DNA of 27,438 nucleotides from DASZJY01 sp036260255 (GCA_036260255.1 DATAAF010000041.1:1-27438), one strand, 5' to 3'. Shown: positions 1 through 11,619, counted from the stretch's first letter. A program made the numbers and translations. The notes: generated from the sequence alone by a model not told the origin.

Positions 1-884
1 AGGGCGCTGCGTTCGAGGGCGTGGCGCCCCACGTCGGTGAGCGAGACGCGGTCGGTGTTGGGGGTGCGGACGGCCAGCACCAGGCTGGCGTAGGACCCGA
101 CGGCCTGGCACGGGTCGCGATGGCAGTGCACGACGACGGCACCGGGCAGTGTCGCCCGCACGGTCGCCAGGTAGCCCAGGTGGCTGGGCGACTTGAGCAC
201 CCACCGGCGACCGGCGTCCTCGGGGCGGCTGAGCACCCCCAGCTGGAAGGCGTAGTAGGCGTACTCCTCCCCCAGGTCGGCGGCGTTCAGCCAGGCCGAG
301 TAGGCGGTGGCCCGGAACATGTCGTCGAAGTGCTGGCTGGCGAACGAGTTCTGAAGGAGGGCGTCGCACTCCTCCGGCCCCCGCGCGGTGGCGCCGTGGA
401 TGGCCCGGAAGCCGGGCGTCAGGGCGTAGAGCCGCTCGAGCCACCGCTCGGCCGCCGCCACCAGCGCCTCCTCTGACGTGCCCCGGGCGGGATCGGGGGG
501 TACGGGGTGCAGGGCCTCCCAGAAGCGCAGCACCCGGTGGCGGCGGTCGAGGGCGAGGAGGTTGTGGAGCAGGGTCGTCCCGGTGCGGGGGAGCCCGGTG
601 ATGACGACCGGGGACGAGACGGCAGCCCGCCCGAGCGCCACCCGTTCGGGTTCCGCGGTGGCGTACGCCTGGAGGTACAGCCGGTTGCGGAGGTGGCGCA
701 GCACCGCCCGGTGCAGGACGCTCCAGCCGGTGGCGTTGAGGTCGGCCGTCTCCCGGCACGAGTCGAGCAGGAGTTCGAGCGTGGCGGTGAAGGAGAGATC
801 GCCCCAGTCGGCCAGTCCCGATCGGGTGGCCGCCTCCTCGAGCAGGGCCGGCACCGACAGGTGGTCCGGGGCCGTCGACGTCAC
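1..884 (-). CDS. PAPS-dependent sulfotransferase family protein (C-terminus outside window)
   Basis: Sulfotransferases of this family move a sulfonate group from PAPS to a hydroxyl or amine of a small molecule or lipid. The frame reads leftwards off the window edge, giving about 294 residues without a stop. The 5'-phosphosulfate loop is visible at residues 97-110 (GLPRTGTTLLHNLL). A KSPSHLGYL segment and a later HRDP...GSYASL segment match the 3'-phosphate binding region. The GTG start at 884 overlaps the stop of the upstream ligase by four bases (GTGA), so the two genes are translationally coupled and in one operon with the CoA-transferase. The acceptor cannot be predicted. I am sure of the family and unsure of the substrate. 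Confidence 0.88.
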   Translation of the reverse strand, partial: MTSTAPDHLSVPALLEEAATRSGLADWGDLSFTATLELLLDSCRETADLNATGWSVLHRAVLRHLRNRLYLQAYATAEPERVALGRAAVSSPVVITGLPRTGTTLLHNLLALDRRHRVLRFWEALHPVPPDPARGTSEEALVAAAERWLERLYALTPGFRAIHGATARGPEECDALLQNSFASQHFDDMFRATAYSAWLNAADLGEEYAYYAFQLGVLSRPEDAGRRWVLKSPSHLGYLATVRATLPGAVVVHCHRDPCQAVGSYASLVLAVRTPNTDRVSLTDVGRHALERSA

Positions 885-2482
885 CGGCCGCGCAGTCGCT
901 CGGTGGGGCCGCCCGCCGCTTCCACGGCGCCCAGGAGAGTGGGGCGGTCGACCTTGCCGATCTTCGTGCGGGGGATGACGGCGACGACGGCCAGCTCGTC
1001 GGGCAGCTTGTGGCGGGCGAGCGTGCGGCCGAGGAAGGCCCGCAGCTCGGCCAGGTCGGGCCGGGTGTCGCCGGCCGGCACGATGCACAGGCAGATGGCC
1101 TCGCCCAGCACCGGGTCGGGTGTGCCCACGACGGCGGCGTCGGCCACCCCGGGGTGACTCCTCGCTGCCGTCTCGATCTCGGTGGGGGACACCTTGAGGC
1201 CGCCCCGGTTGACGAGCTCCTTGAGGCGGCCGAGGACGTAGACCCGTCCGTCGGGATCCACCCGCCCCAGGTCGCCCGTGTAGTAGCGGCCGTCGGTGGC
1301 GGCGTCGGGCGCCTTCCAGTAGTGCACCGGGCCGCGTGCCCCGAAGGCCAGCTCTCCCACCTCGCCGGCGGCCAGCGGCCGGTGGTCCTCGGGGTCGACG
1401 GCGACGATGGTCCCGTCGGGCGGCTCGCCCTCGGGAGCCCGGAAGACGTCCCGGCCCACCGAGCCCGCCAGAATCTCCTCGCGGTCGGTCGTCTGGGTCG
1501 TGAAGTTCTCGCTGCAGCCGTAGACGTAGTGCAGCTCGCAGCCGAGCGTGTCGTAGATCCGCTCGACGAGGGGGCGCGGGAGCGTGGCGGCGGCGGAGAC
1601 GGCCCACCGGACGCTGCTCAGGTCGTGGCGCGCCGGGTCGAGGGCGTCGAGCAGGAGCGTGAAGTGGGTGGGCATGCCGGGCAGGATCGTCACCCGCTCC
1701 TCGCTGACCAGCCGGGCCGCCTCCGCGGGGGAGAAGCGGTCGAGGAGGACCAGCCGGCCCCCGGTGAGCAGGGCGATCAGCGAGAGCCGCAGGCCGAAGA
1801 CGTGGCCCATCGGCAGATAGAGGAGGTGGACGTCGTCGGGCCCCGCACCGAGGGCGTCGGCGAAGAACTGCATCTTGGCCCAGCAGCCCCGCAGCGTCTC
1901 CATCACCGCCTTGGGCCTCCCCGTCGTCCCCGACGTCAGCAGGAGGAGGCCGGTGTCGGCGGGGCCGGGGTAGTGGGGCTGCCACTCCGGCTGGGCCGCG
2001 CCCGTCCGCAGCAGCTCGGCCAGCGACACCTGGCGGGCACCCGCCGGCTCGGCGCCGTGGACGACCACCACGGTCTCGGGCCGGGCCTCGTGCACCGCCT
2101 CGAGCGGGCCGAGAGGATCGGCGGCGCCGGACGGGGGCTGGTAGACGAGCGCCGCCGCCTCGGTGCGGTCGACCAGCCAGGAGAGCTCCTCGCCCGTGAG
2201 GTCGTTGTCCGTTCCGGCGTGGATCGCCCCGGACGCCCACGCCGCGTTGATGGCGACCATGTGCTCGGGGACGTTGCGCAGGTTGCAGACCGCCCGGTCG
2301 CCCGCCCGTACGCCGAGGCGCTGGTAGGCGCGCGCCAGCGCCTCCACCTTCGACCACAGCTCCCGGTAGGTGATCGTCTGGCCCCGGAAGGTCACGGCGG
2401 GCCGGTCCGCCCAGCGTCGGCAGGCCGCCTCCAGGCTGGGCTCGAGGACCCCCGTCCCCGGCGTCGCCTCGACCGGGGTCAC
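881..2482 (-). CDS. AMP-dependent acyl/aryl-CoA ligase (ANL superfamily)
   Basis: A 533-residue adenylate-forming enzyme that would activate a carboxylic acid with ATP and pass it to CoA. The ATP-binding motif TSGTTGRPKA lies at about 183-192. Further on are YGCSENF (motif A5), YYTGDLG (A7), GRLKELVNRGG (A8 hinge) and, near the C-terminus, PRTKIGKVDRPTL, whose lysine is the usual adenylation-step residue. The start is GTG at 2482, overlapping the TGA of the CoA-transferase by four bases. A much longer open frame continues upstream, but that part is the shadow of the CoA-transferase gene. Length is normal for the family. Its place between a CoA-transferase and a sulfotransferase suggests a CoA-ester pathway with a sulfated intermediate or product, but the substrate is unknown. 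Confidence 0.9.
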   Translation of the reverse strand: MTPVEATPGTGVLEPSLEAACRRWADRPAVTFRGQTITYRELWSKVEALARAYQRLGVRAGDRAVCNLRNVPEHMVAINAAWASGAIHAGTDNDLTGEELSWLVDRTEAAALVYQPPSGAADPLGPLEAVHEARPETVVVVHGAEPAGARQVSLAELLRTGAAQPEWQPHYPGPADTGLLLLTSGTTGRPKAVMETLRGCWAKMQFFADALGAGPDDVHLLYLPMGHVFGLRLSLIALLTGGRLVLLDRFSPAEAARLVSEERVTILPGMPTHFTLLLDALDPARHDLSSVRWAVSAAATLPRPLVERIYDTLGCELHYVYGCSENFTTQTTDREEILAGSVGRDVFRAPEGEPPDGTIVAVDPEDHRPLAAGEVGELAFGARGPVHYWKAPDAATDGRYYTGDLGRVDPDGRVYVLGRLKELVNRGGLKVSPTEIETAARSHPGVADAAVVGTPDPVLGEAICLCIVPAGDTRPDLAELRAFLGRTLARHKLPDELAVVAVIPRTKIGKVDRPTLLGAVEAAGGPTERLRGR

Positions 2483-4299
2483 GCCCGCAGCTGCCAGGGC
2501 GCGGCCGGTGCCCGGCACGACCCGGCCAGGGGCTCGAACAGCGCCACCACCCGCTCGTCGCCGGCCAGGGCGGCGAGGTCGGTGGACACTGCCGAGCACG
2601 GAAGGCCGGCGTCGGCGAGGAGCTCGGCCCACTCGGCCGCCGAGCCGGTGACCAGCCGGTCGGCGAGCGCCTCTTCGGTGGCGCCGGTGCCCGCGCCGCA
2701 CACCCGGCGCAGGCGCTCGAGGTCGGCGTCGGTCTCGACGCTCACGACGAGCGACCCCTTCTCGCCGGTGACGGGCCGGTCCAGAGGTCCCCAGACCGGG
2801 CGCCCGGCCCGCCGGCCGGCGGCGTCGGAGCCGGCCGCGAGCGGCTCGAGGACGTGGGCCTGGGCGGCCATGGCGCCCTGCAGAAGCGAGGTGTCCACCG
2901 CCACCGGGCCACCGGTGACCTCGCGGACGAGGAGGCCCCGCAGCAGCCCCTCGCAGGTGGCGAGGGCGCCCAGGTTGTCGGTGAGGAGCGCCCGGCTGGT
3001 CCGGGGCGGCTCCCCAGGAGGGTTGAGCCCGTCGCCGAACCCGCTCCACGCCTGCACGAGGAAGTCGGTGCCGATCAGGTGGCCGTTCTCGGTGACGGGG
3101 TGCCAGCCGGTGGCCTCGGCGTACACCAACCGGGCCCCCGCTGCGGCCACGCCTTCGCGGTCGAGCCCCCACTCGGCCGCCTTTCCGGGTCGCCAGTTGT
3201 GCAGGAAGGCGTCGGACGACGAAAGGAGGTCGAGCAGCTCGGCTCGTCCCGACGGGCGGCCGAGGTCGAGCTCCACCGCCCGCTTCCCCCGGTTGAAGCA
3301 GAGGAAGAACGACCCGGTGTCGCCGGCGATGGGCGGGACCATACGCCCCACGTCGCCGCCGGGCGGCTCGACCCGCACCACCTCGGCGCCCAGCATCTGC
3401 AGGAGGAGGCCGGCCAACGGCCCCTGCATGCGGCTGGTGGCTTCCACCACCCGGACGCCCTCCAGCGGGAGGGGGGCGCCGGCGGCCGCGGGGGCCGGGC
3501 GTTCCAGCGGTCCGTCGGCCCCGGCACCCACCGAGCCGCGGACCTCGGCGTGGCCGGCGTCGAGACCGGGGTGCTCCAGCACCTCGGCGTACGTCCGTAC
3601 CGGGCAGAGGCTCACCCCGGCGGCGGCCGCCACGTCGGCGACCTGGGCGAGGGTGTGCCGCGCCGTGGCCTGGTGGAGGCCCGGCGGGAGGGTGCAGCGG
3701 CCCCGGTAGTAGCGGGAGCGGAACGACGTCCACGCCCGGCCCAGGTCGGCGTCGGCCGCGCCCAGGCGGGCCCAGAACGCCCGCCACGCGTCGGCGTCGA
3801 AGACCTCGATCTCGAACCAGCGGCCGTCCGCCGTGCGGAACGGCGGGCCGGGCTCGGGACCGGGGGGAGAGGGGAGCAGCTCACCCCCCGACGTGGCGGC
3901 GGCGATGTGGTGGGCGACGAGGAAGAGCCCGGCGGAGAGCACCGACGTCTCGACACGGGAGATGGGCCGTCCCCTCAGAGCCGCGAGCTGGGCGGCGAGC
4001 ACGCCCTGGGTGGCCAGCATCCCGGCGGCCACCGAGGCGACCTCGAGTCCCACGCGGCGCGGTCGGCCGGCGTCCCACCCGTGCACCTCCATGAGCCCGC
4101 AGACGGCCTGGATGGTGGCCTCGCTCCATCGGCGGTCGGAGGGGAAGGCGGCGGGGCCGCACCACGAGATCGTCGTCTCGATCGGGACGAGCGGAGCGGG
4201 CGCGAGCTCGGAGACGACTCGGCCGAGACGCCGGGAGCACGTGTCGACCGAGAGCGCCGGACCGGTGATCGCCCCCGCCGGCGAGGTTGCCGTGGGCAT
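2479..4299 (-). CDS. Two-domain class III CoA-transferase (CaiB/BaiF family)
   Basis: A 606-residue protein; single-domain CaiB/BaiF enzymes are about 400. The C-terminal part starts at about residue 278 (PLEGVRVVEATSRMQGPLAG), the classic N-terminus of the family, with the CoA-binding strand AEVVRVEPPGGD. It has an aspartate at about 412 in GTDFLVQAWSG, at the position of the catalytic nucleophile of formyl-CoA transferase. Residues 1-265 look like a second, degenerate copy: GRWFEIEVFDADAWRAFW and the PVRTYAEVLEHP segment resemble the family's distal region, but I see no nucleophile motif there. The ATG at 4299 is first in the operon and the gene's TGA overlaps the ligase start. It probably moves CoA between an activated acid and another acid. 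The fused layout is known in some actinobacterial family members. Confidence 0.88.
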   Translation of the reverse strand: MPTATSPAGAITGPALSVDTCSRRLGRVVSELAPAPLVPIETTISWCGPAAFPSDRRWSEATIQAVCGLMEVHGWDAGRPRRVGLEVASVAAGMLATQGVLAAQLAALRGRPISRVETSVLSAGLFLVAHHIAAATSGGELLPSPPGPEPGPPFRTADGRWFEIEVFDADAWRAFWARLGAADADLGRAWTSFRSRYYRGRCTLPPGLHQATARHTLAQVADVAAAAGVSLCPVRTYAEVLEHPGLDAGHAEVRGSVGAGADGPLERPAPAAAGAPLPLEGVRVVEATSRMQGPLAGLLLQMLGAEVVRVEPPGGDVGRMVPPIAGDTGSFFLCFNRGKRAVELDLGRPSGRAELLDLLSSSDAFLHNWRPGKAAEWGLDREGVAAAGARLVYAEATGWHPVTENGHLIGTDFLVQAWSGFGDGLNPPGEPPRTSRALLTDNLGALATCEGLLRGLLVREVTGGPVAVDTSLLQGAMAAQAHVLEPLAAGSDAAGRRAGRPVWGPLDRPVTGEKGSLVVSVETDADLERLRRVCGAGTGATEEALADRLVTGSAAEWAELLADAGLPCSAVSTDLAALAGDERVVALFEPLAGSCRAPAAPWQLRA

Positions 4300-4378
4300 C
4301 CGTGGGGATGGTAGCTGTCACTCGTAAGGTGCGGGTCGGGCTAGCGTCGAGGCCGCACTAGGTGCGCGATGTCCTCAG

Positions 4379-4407
4379 TGACGACGTAGGTTCCCGTGCC
4401 CTAGCGT
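4379..4407 (+). promoter_or_regulatory. Possible promoter for the surface protein gene
   Basis: In the 174-base divergent gap, TAGCGT at 4402-4407 fits the loose actinobacterial -10 pattern TAnnnT. GTGACG lies 18 bases upstream as a weak -35. A second TAGCGT lies at 4342-4347. The match is to pattern only and could be chance. Confidence 0.25.
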
Positions 4408-4460
4408 GCAGTCGCGTCGTGTGTCGTCGCCTGCGACCACCGGGTCTCGCCTGAACACAA

Positions 4461-4465
4461 GGAGG
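4461..4465 (+). promoter_or_regulatory. Ribosome binding site fixing a TTG start
   Basis: GGAGG lies eight bases before TTG at 4474. No ATG or GTG in the same frame is as well placed, and a signal peptide follows directly, so TTG is the likely start. Confidence 0.7.
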
Positions 4466-4473
4466 AGCACGCA

Positions 4474-5481
4474 TTGGTCCGTCATGACCGGCCGGCGGCG
4501 CCCCGGCCGCGCCTGCTGACGACCCTCGTCGCGCTGCTGACGGTCGGGGCGTCGACGTTCGCCCTGGCCCGCCCCTCGGCCGCCGACGTCGGCGAGGTGA
4601 CCGGCAGCGCATTCGGCTACTCAGTCGCGAACGTCGTCATCTTCGGTGGGGCACAACCAAGCCGCGGGCCGGAGCCCACGGCGACGCTCGAGCGCAACGC
4701 TTCCAACAGCCCCCAGAGGGCCAGTGCGCCGAGCGCGCTGGTGAGATTCGGGCCGGCGACGCTGTTCTCCTCTGCGCAGCTCACGGTCAGCAGCGAGGGG
4801 TCGCTCGGGCCCGGCGGGTCCGTGAGGAGCTCGGCCGAGATCCAGAGCGTGAACACGTCGGGGCAAGAGCTGTTCACTGCCAGCCGCGTCCAGAGCTCCT
4901 GCGAAGCGTCGGAGAGCGGGGTCAGCGGCTCTACCACCGTCACCGGCGGGAACGTGCAGACGTCGGAGGGCAACCCCGATGCCGAGGGTGACGAGGTGGT
5001 CGGCGCCGTCTCCCAGAACCCGTCGCCCAACACCGCGGTCGAGGGCACGATCGAGGGCGTCGGAGACGGCTTCCGGTACGTCTTCAACGAGCAGGTCCGG
5101 AGCGGCAACGGCATCACCGTCAACGCCGTTCACCTGTACATGCTGGGCCCCACCGCCACCGGTGAGGTGATCATCGGCCAGTCGCGGTGCTCGGTGTCCG
5201 CGGGGGCGGCCGGAGCGGCCCAGCCGGCATCGAGGCAGACGCCGACCACCCGGCCCCAGGGCTCGGGGGCGGCCACCACGACCACGACCGCAGCCACCGG
5301 TGGTGGCGGCGGGCAGACCGGCGGAGGGTCGTCGGGCACCGGTGACAACATGCCGAACACCGGCGCGGACATCCTGCCGCTGGCCATCCTGGCCACGGCC
5401 TTCGTCATCGCCGGTGCGATCGTCGTCGTCGAGGATCCCGGCCGGCTGGTCACCGCCGCTCGTCGGCGTCGGAGGCGTTAG
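4474..5481 (+). CDS. Secreted, LPXTG-like anchored surface protein (choice-of-anchor P-like), copy 1
   Basis: A 335-residue protein with an arginine-containing N-terminus, a hydrophobic signal peptide and probable cleavage after the alanines near residue 37. The ectodomain is rich in Ser, Thr, Gly and Val and contains VFNEQ and ATGEVIIGQSRC. A low-complexity Thr/Gly stalk follows. The C-terminus is a complete cell-wall sorting signal in form: MPNTG at about 293-297, a hydrophobic segment, then a run of arginines. It therefore probably sits on the cell surface, attached by a sortase. Two conserved cysteines (in SSCEAS and GQSRC) could form a disulfide. It is clearly a paralogue of the protein at 12391-13440. 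The biochemical role is unknown, and the choice-of-anchor P label is from recollection of that family's layout. Confidence 0.85.
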   Translation: MVRHDRPAAPRPRLLTTLVALLTVGASTFALARPSAADVGEVTGSAFGYSVANVVIFGGAQPSRGPEPTATLERNASNSPQRASAPSALVRFGPATLFSSAQLTVSSEGSLGPGGSVRSSAEIQSVNTSGQELFTASRVQSSCEASESGVSGSTTVTGGNVQTSEGNPDAEGDEVVGAVSQNPSPNTAVEGTIEGVGDGFRYVFNEQVRSGNGITVNAVHLYMLGPTATGEVIIGQSRCSVSAGAAGAAQPASRQTPTTRPQGSGAATTTTTAATGGGGGQTGGGSSGTGDNMPNTGADILPLAILATAFVIAGAIVVVEDPGRLVTAARRRRRR

Positions 5482-5488
5482 CCGACAG

Positions 5489-7165
5489 TCAGGACTGCTC
5501 GACGCGGCGGACGTCAGTGCCGACCTTGCGGCCGGTGATGTACGGCTGCTTGTTGTACACGTCGGGGAGCCCGGGGCCGAAGCCCCCCGGGGTGAAGTAC
5601 CACTGGTCGAACACGTTCTTGCGAAAGGCGTGGAACAGCGTCGTGTAGTAGAGGACCGCCACCGGGAGGTCGTCGGCGACGATTCGCTGGACCTGGCCGA
5701 CCAACCGCTTGCGCTCCTCGACGTCGACGGTCCGGAGCTGGGCGTCGATCAGCCGGTCGACCTCGGGGTTGGCGTAGCCCGTCGCCTTGTGGAACGGGTT
5801 CGGGGGCCTGGAGTGGTAGACGCCGCGGAGGATCTCCGGGTCGCCGCTCGGCCCGATGCCCGCCGGCCCGGGATAGAGCGTGACGAGCAGGTCGTAGCTC
5901 TGCTGGAGCTTCACGCCGAAGAGCCGGATCAGGTCGATGCGCTGCAGGTCGATGTCGACGCCGACGGCGCGCAGGCTGCTGGCGATGAGCTCCGCGACCG
6001 CGATCGGGACGCCGTCGGGGATGTACAGGACGTAGCGGAGCGGGCTCCCGTCGGCGTTCGTGCGGGGGCCGCCGGTCCGCGGCCGGCGGTACCCGGCCTC
6101 GTCGAGCAGACGCTCGGCCTCGGCCCGGTCGAAGGGGTACTGCCGTACATCGGGGTTGAAGTAGGGATTGGACGGCGGGAGCCATCCCTGGTTGCCGACC
6201 CTCCCGTTCCCCGTGAGCAGGCGGTGGACCATGTCGCCCTGGTCGATGGCGTGGAGGCAGGCCCGCCGGAAGCGGAGGTCGGCCAGGGCGCCCCCCCTGC
6301 TGATGTTGAAGAACAACGGGAAGGCGAAGGCATCCGGGCGGTCGACGATGCCGAACTCCGGATCGTCGCGGAACGGCGCCAGCACCTCGTTGCGCACGCC
6401 CTCGGCATGGGTGCCGGCGGCGTCCATCTGGCCGATGCGCACGGCGGCGAGAGGATCGGCGGCAGGCACCATCTCGATCCGCCTGACGAACGGGGGGCCG
6501 AGGAAGTAACCGTCCCTCGCCACGTACAGCTCGGTGTTCTCGGACACATTCCTCGACTGCAGCGAGTAGGCCCCGGTGCCGATGAGGGACTGGTCGCGAT
6601 GGGTCGTCTCCACCCCGTTGGGGTCACGGATCGTCGACCACACGTGCTCGGGGACGATCGGCATCGCCCCGAGCACCTGCTGGACGAACGTGGCGTCCGG
6701 CTGCCGCAGCCGGAACTCCACTGACCGCTCCCCGGTCGGGACGACGTCGGCATCGGTCCGCGGCACGGCGATCTGGAACGGGGTCAAGGTGTTCGACCGG
6801 TAGTACTGGTACGTGAAGGAGACGTCTCGCGCCGTGAGCGGCCGGCCGTCGGCCCAGGTCGTCTCCCGAAGCTCGAGGGTGTGGACCAACCCGTCTCCGG
6901 AAGCTCGGTACGACGACGCCAGCCACGGCAGCTGCTCGCCGGTCGAGTCGGCCCACAGCAGGGTGTCGAACAGCAAGGTCATCCGCCAGTACCCAGGGCC
7001 GGCGGTGTAGGTGAACGGCGAGGGGAACCCGAGCTGGGTCCACGACTCGACGCGCAGGGTGGGCCGGCCGCCTCCTCCGGGGCGGCCGTTGCCGCCGCAG
7101 CCCCCGAGGAGGACGGCTCCGGCGGCCCCCACCATCCCCTTGAGGAACGTGCGTCGTCTCATCAT
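5489..7165 (-). CDS. ABC transporter substrate-binding lipoprotein (SBP family 5, peptide/nickel type)
   Basis: A 558-residue extracytoplasmic solute receptor. The N-terminus RRRTFLKG matches a twin-arginine signal, followed by a lipobox LLGGC with Cys23, so it is probably a Tat-exported lipoprotein. The mature part has the family 5 pattern: an early LLFDTLLWAD segment, WADGRPLTARDVSFTYQY, then a later RRACLHAIDQGDMVHRLL and PYFNPDVRQYPFDRAEAERLLDEAG region typical of DppA/OppA/NikA proteins. ATG at 7165 is preceded by AGGAG at a seven-base gap. It is the last gene of the permease operon, 52 bases after the second permease. The ligand cannot be read from the sequence; peptides, sugars, metals and opines are all carried by relatives. 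It ends six bases from the convergent surface protein gene. Confidence 0.93.
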   Translation of the reverse strand: MMRRRTFLKGMVGAAGAVLLGGCGGNGRPGGGGRPTLRVESWTQLGFPSPFTYTAGPGYWRMTLLFDTLLWADSTGEQLPWLASSYRASGDGLVHTLELRETTWADGRPLTARDVSFTYQYYRSNTLTPFQIAVPRTDADVVPTGERSVEFRLRQPDATFVQQVLGAMPIVPEHVWSTIRDPNGVETTHRDQSLIGTGAYSLQSRNVSENTELYVARDGYFLGPPFVRRIEMVPAADPLAAVRIGQMDAAGTHAEGVRNEVLAPFRDDPEFGIVDRPDAFAFPLFFNISRGGALADLRFRRACLHAIDQGDMVHRLLTGNGRVGNQGWLPPSNPYFNPDVRQYPFDRAEAERLLDEAGYRRPRTGGPRTNADGSPLRYVLYIPDGVPIAVAELIASSLRAVGVDIDLQRIDLIRLFGVKLQQSYDLLVTLYPGPAGIGPSGDPEILRGVYHSRPPNPFHKATGYANPEVDRLIDAQLRTVDVEERKRLVGQVQRIVADDLPVAVLYYTTLFHAFRKNVFDQWYFTPGGFGPGLPDVYNKQPYITGRKVGTDVRRVEQS

Positions 7166-7217
7166 CGTCGTGCTCCTGTGATCTGGACGGGTCGTCGGGG
7201 CGCGGGTCGGGGCGCCG

Positions 7218-8069
7218 CTACGCGGGTGCCGGCCGGGCCGAACGGGGGTTGAACTCGGGCTCGAGGCCGAGGCCGATGAACGTGATCCCCACCATGGCCA
7301 GAGTGATGGCCAGGCCGGCCGGGAGCATCCACCAGACCCAGAGCCAACCGATGTAGCTCTGCGCGGTCCCGAGGGACCGGCTCAGCTCGCCACCCCAGCT
7401 GACGGCTGTCGGGTCGCCGAGGCCCAGGAACGACAGCCCCGACTCGATGATGACGGCTTGCCCGGCCATGTACACCAGGTTGGCGGCGACGACGGGACCG
7501 AGGGCGGGCGCCAGGTGGCGGCGCATGACGTGCAACGGACCTGCGCCGAGCCCTCGGGCGATCTGGACGAAGCCCCGGCTTCGCAGCGTCATCGTCTGGC
7601 TGCGCACGATCCGGGCCGTCTGTGGCCACATGAAGACGGCGATCATCAGGATCGACAGGCCCCGGCTCGGGCCCGCCACCGCGGCGATGAGGATCAACAG
7701 GGGAAGGACGGGGAGGGAGAGGAAGACGTCGACGACGCGCATGAGGACTGTCTCGACCAGGCCGCCGCGCAGGCCGGCGACGAGACCGACGGTCATGCCG
7801 ATGACCAGTATCAGCGCGGTGGCCCCGCCCACCACGATCAGTGTCGTGCGGCTGCCCAGCACCAGCCGGGAGAAGTTGTCGGCGCCGGCGTCGTTGGTGC
7901 CGAGCAGGTGCTCCCACGACGGGTGCTCGAAGGAGTCGCCGACGATGGCGTGGGGGTCGTAGGGCGCGATCCACGGGGCCAGGAGCCCGACGGCGACGAG
8001 CGCCAGGACGATCGCCGATCCGATGGCGAGCAAGCGGTTCTGCCGCACGGCCCGGAGGAGTGCCGTCAC
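7218..8069 (-). CDS. ABC transporter permease, DppC/OppC type
   Basis: An inner-membrane channel subunit of 283 residues. An N-terminal membrane segment (LLAIGSAIVLALVAVGLLAPWIAPYD, a DppC hallmark) is followed by HLLGTNDAGADNFSRL, then four or five more hydrophobic segments. The cytoplasmic coupling loop lies around FVQIARGLGAGPLHVMRRHLAP, where the ATPase docks. The start is GTG at 8069, overlapping the TGA of the upstream permease by four bases. The much longer open frame running to 9188 is the shadow of the DppB-like gene. It forms a heterodimer with that protein. Confidence 0.93.
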   Translation of the reverse strand: MTALLRAVRQNRLLAIGSAIVLALVAVGLLAPWIAPYDPHAIVGDSFEHPSWEHLLGTNDAGADNFSRLVLGSRTTLIVVGGATALILVIGMTVGLVAGLRGGLVETVLMRVVDVFLSLPVLPLLILIAAVAGPSRGLSILMIAVFMWPQTARIVRSQTMTLRSRGFVQIARGLGAGPLHVMRRHLAPALGPVVAANLVYMAGQAVIIESGLSFLGLGDPTAVSWGGELSRSLGTAQSYIGWLWVWWMLPAGLAITLAMVGITFIGLGLEPEFNPRSARPAPA

Positions 8070-9106
8070 GTGGTCGTCCTGGGGTCGAGTTTCCGGTAGA
8101 GGAGGTCGACGACGAGGTTGGTCAGCACCACCGCGACGGTCAGCACCAGGAACGCTCCCTGCATGGCCGGGTAGTCCCGGGTGGTCACCGCGTGGGCCAG
8201 GTAGAAGCCCACGCCGGGGTAGGAGAAGATGCCCTCGACGAAGATGACGGTGGCGAAGGCCAGGCTGAACTGCAGGCCGATCACGGTGACGACCGGGAGG
8301 AGCGCGTTGCGGGCGGCGTAGCCGTACTTGAGCCGGCGCTCCCGCAGCCCTTTGGCCCGGCCGGCGAGGAGGTAGTCCGAACCGAGCTCGCTGACCATCG
8401 AAGAGCGCATCACCAGGTACTCGTAGGTGGCGAAGTACAGCGCCATGACCAGCGCCGGCAGGGCGAGGTGGTGGGCGACGTCGAGCACGTGCCGGACGCC
8501 GCCGTACTCCGCGAAGGGCGTCGTCGCCCCCCCGAGCGGGAAGATGCCGAGCTTGGCGGCGAACACGACGAACACCACCGGGCCGATCACGAAGACGGGG
8601 ATGTTCTCGATGGAGAGGAAGAAGACGAGGAGGCCCTTGTCCGCCCGGCGGCCGCGCTTCCACCCCGAGTGAACTCCGGCCGGGATCCCGATGGCCAGCG
8701 AGAGGACCGTGCCCGTCGCAATCAGAAGGACCGTCCAGCCCAGCCGGTCGCGGAGCTCCCGGGCGACCGAGACGTTGGAGACGATGGAGACGCCGAGGTC
8801 GCCCGTGACCAGCCCGCGCAGGTAGTCCACGTACTGCTCGGCCACCGGCTTGTCGAGGCCGTAGTACTCCGCCAGCTTGGCCCTCGTCTCGTCGTTGGTG
8901 ACGTAGTTCGGTGAGCCGAACGCCAGCAGAGCGTCGATCGGGTCGCCGGGGGTGAGCCGAGGAAGGGCGAAGTTGAACGTGATCAGGACGAACAAGGTGA
9001 CGAGGTAGGAGGCCACCGGCACCACCCAGCTCCGGCGCCGAGTCGCAGCGGTGGTGACGGCGCCGGGGGGCCGAGGCTCTTCCGACGTCTCCAGTGGCTG
9101 AACCAT
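8066..9106 (-). CDS. ABC transporter permease, DppB/OppB type
   Basis: A 346-residue membrane protein, the partner permease of the importer. It has an N-terminal membrane segment followed by NFALPRLTPGDPIDALL, the family's conserved start of the periplasmic loop. DNETRAKLAEYYGLDKP-like residues and YLRGLVTGDLGVSI follow, then five membrane segments and the coupling loop DYLLAGRAKGLRERRLKYGYAARNALLP. It ends with a typical SYPGVGFYLAHAVTTRDYP segment. I chose ATG at 9106. A GGAGAG lies about 25 bases upstream of it, but no ATG, GTG or TTG in frame sits closer to that site. No ATP-binding subunit is encoded in this operon. Confidence 0.92.
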   Translation of the reverse strand: MVQPLETSEEPRPPGAVTTAATRRRSWVVPVASYLVTLFVLITFNFALPRLTPGDPIDALLAFGSPNYVTNDETRAKLAEYYGLDKPVAEQYVDYLRGLVTGDLGVSIVSNVSVARELRDRLGWTVLLIATGTVLSLAIGIPAGVHSGWKRGRRADKGLLVFFLSIENIPVFVIGPVVFVVFAAKLGIFPLGGATTPFAEYGGVRHVLDVAHHLALPALVMALYFATYEYLVMRSSMVSELGSDYLLAGRAKGLRERRLKYGYAARNALLPVVTVIGLQFSLAFATVIFVEGIFSYPGVGFYLAHAVTTRDYPAMQGAFLVLTVAVVLTNLVVDLLYRKLDPRTTT

Positions 9107-9210
9107 CGCCGGGTCGCTGGCCGCGAGGGCCTCTCTCCTTGTCGTGCCGGGAAGTGGTGTCCGTGTCGGGGAGGTGAACCGCCGGCAACTTCGCGCTGGC
9201 GACGCCGAGA

Positions 9211-11619
<2,409 letters not shown>

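Noticed and set aside
1010..3709. Very long plus-strand open frame of 899 codons over the CoA ligase and CoA-transferase
   Set aside because: It is antisense to two clearly recognisable genes, Arg/Pro/Gly-rich and without any domain; such frames are usual in DNA this rich in GC.
9107..9210. Terminator or promoter between the ATPase gene and the permease operon
   Set aside because: No convincing hairpin or -10/-35 pair was found in these 104 bases, although some promoter must drive the importer unless it is read through from the ATPase gene.
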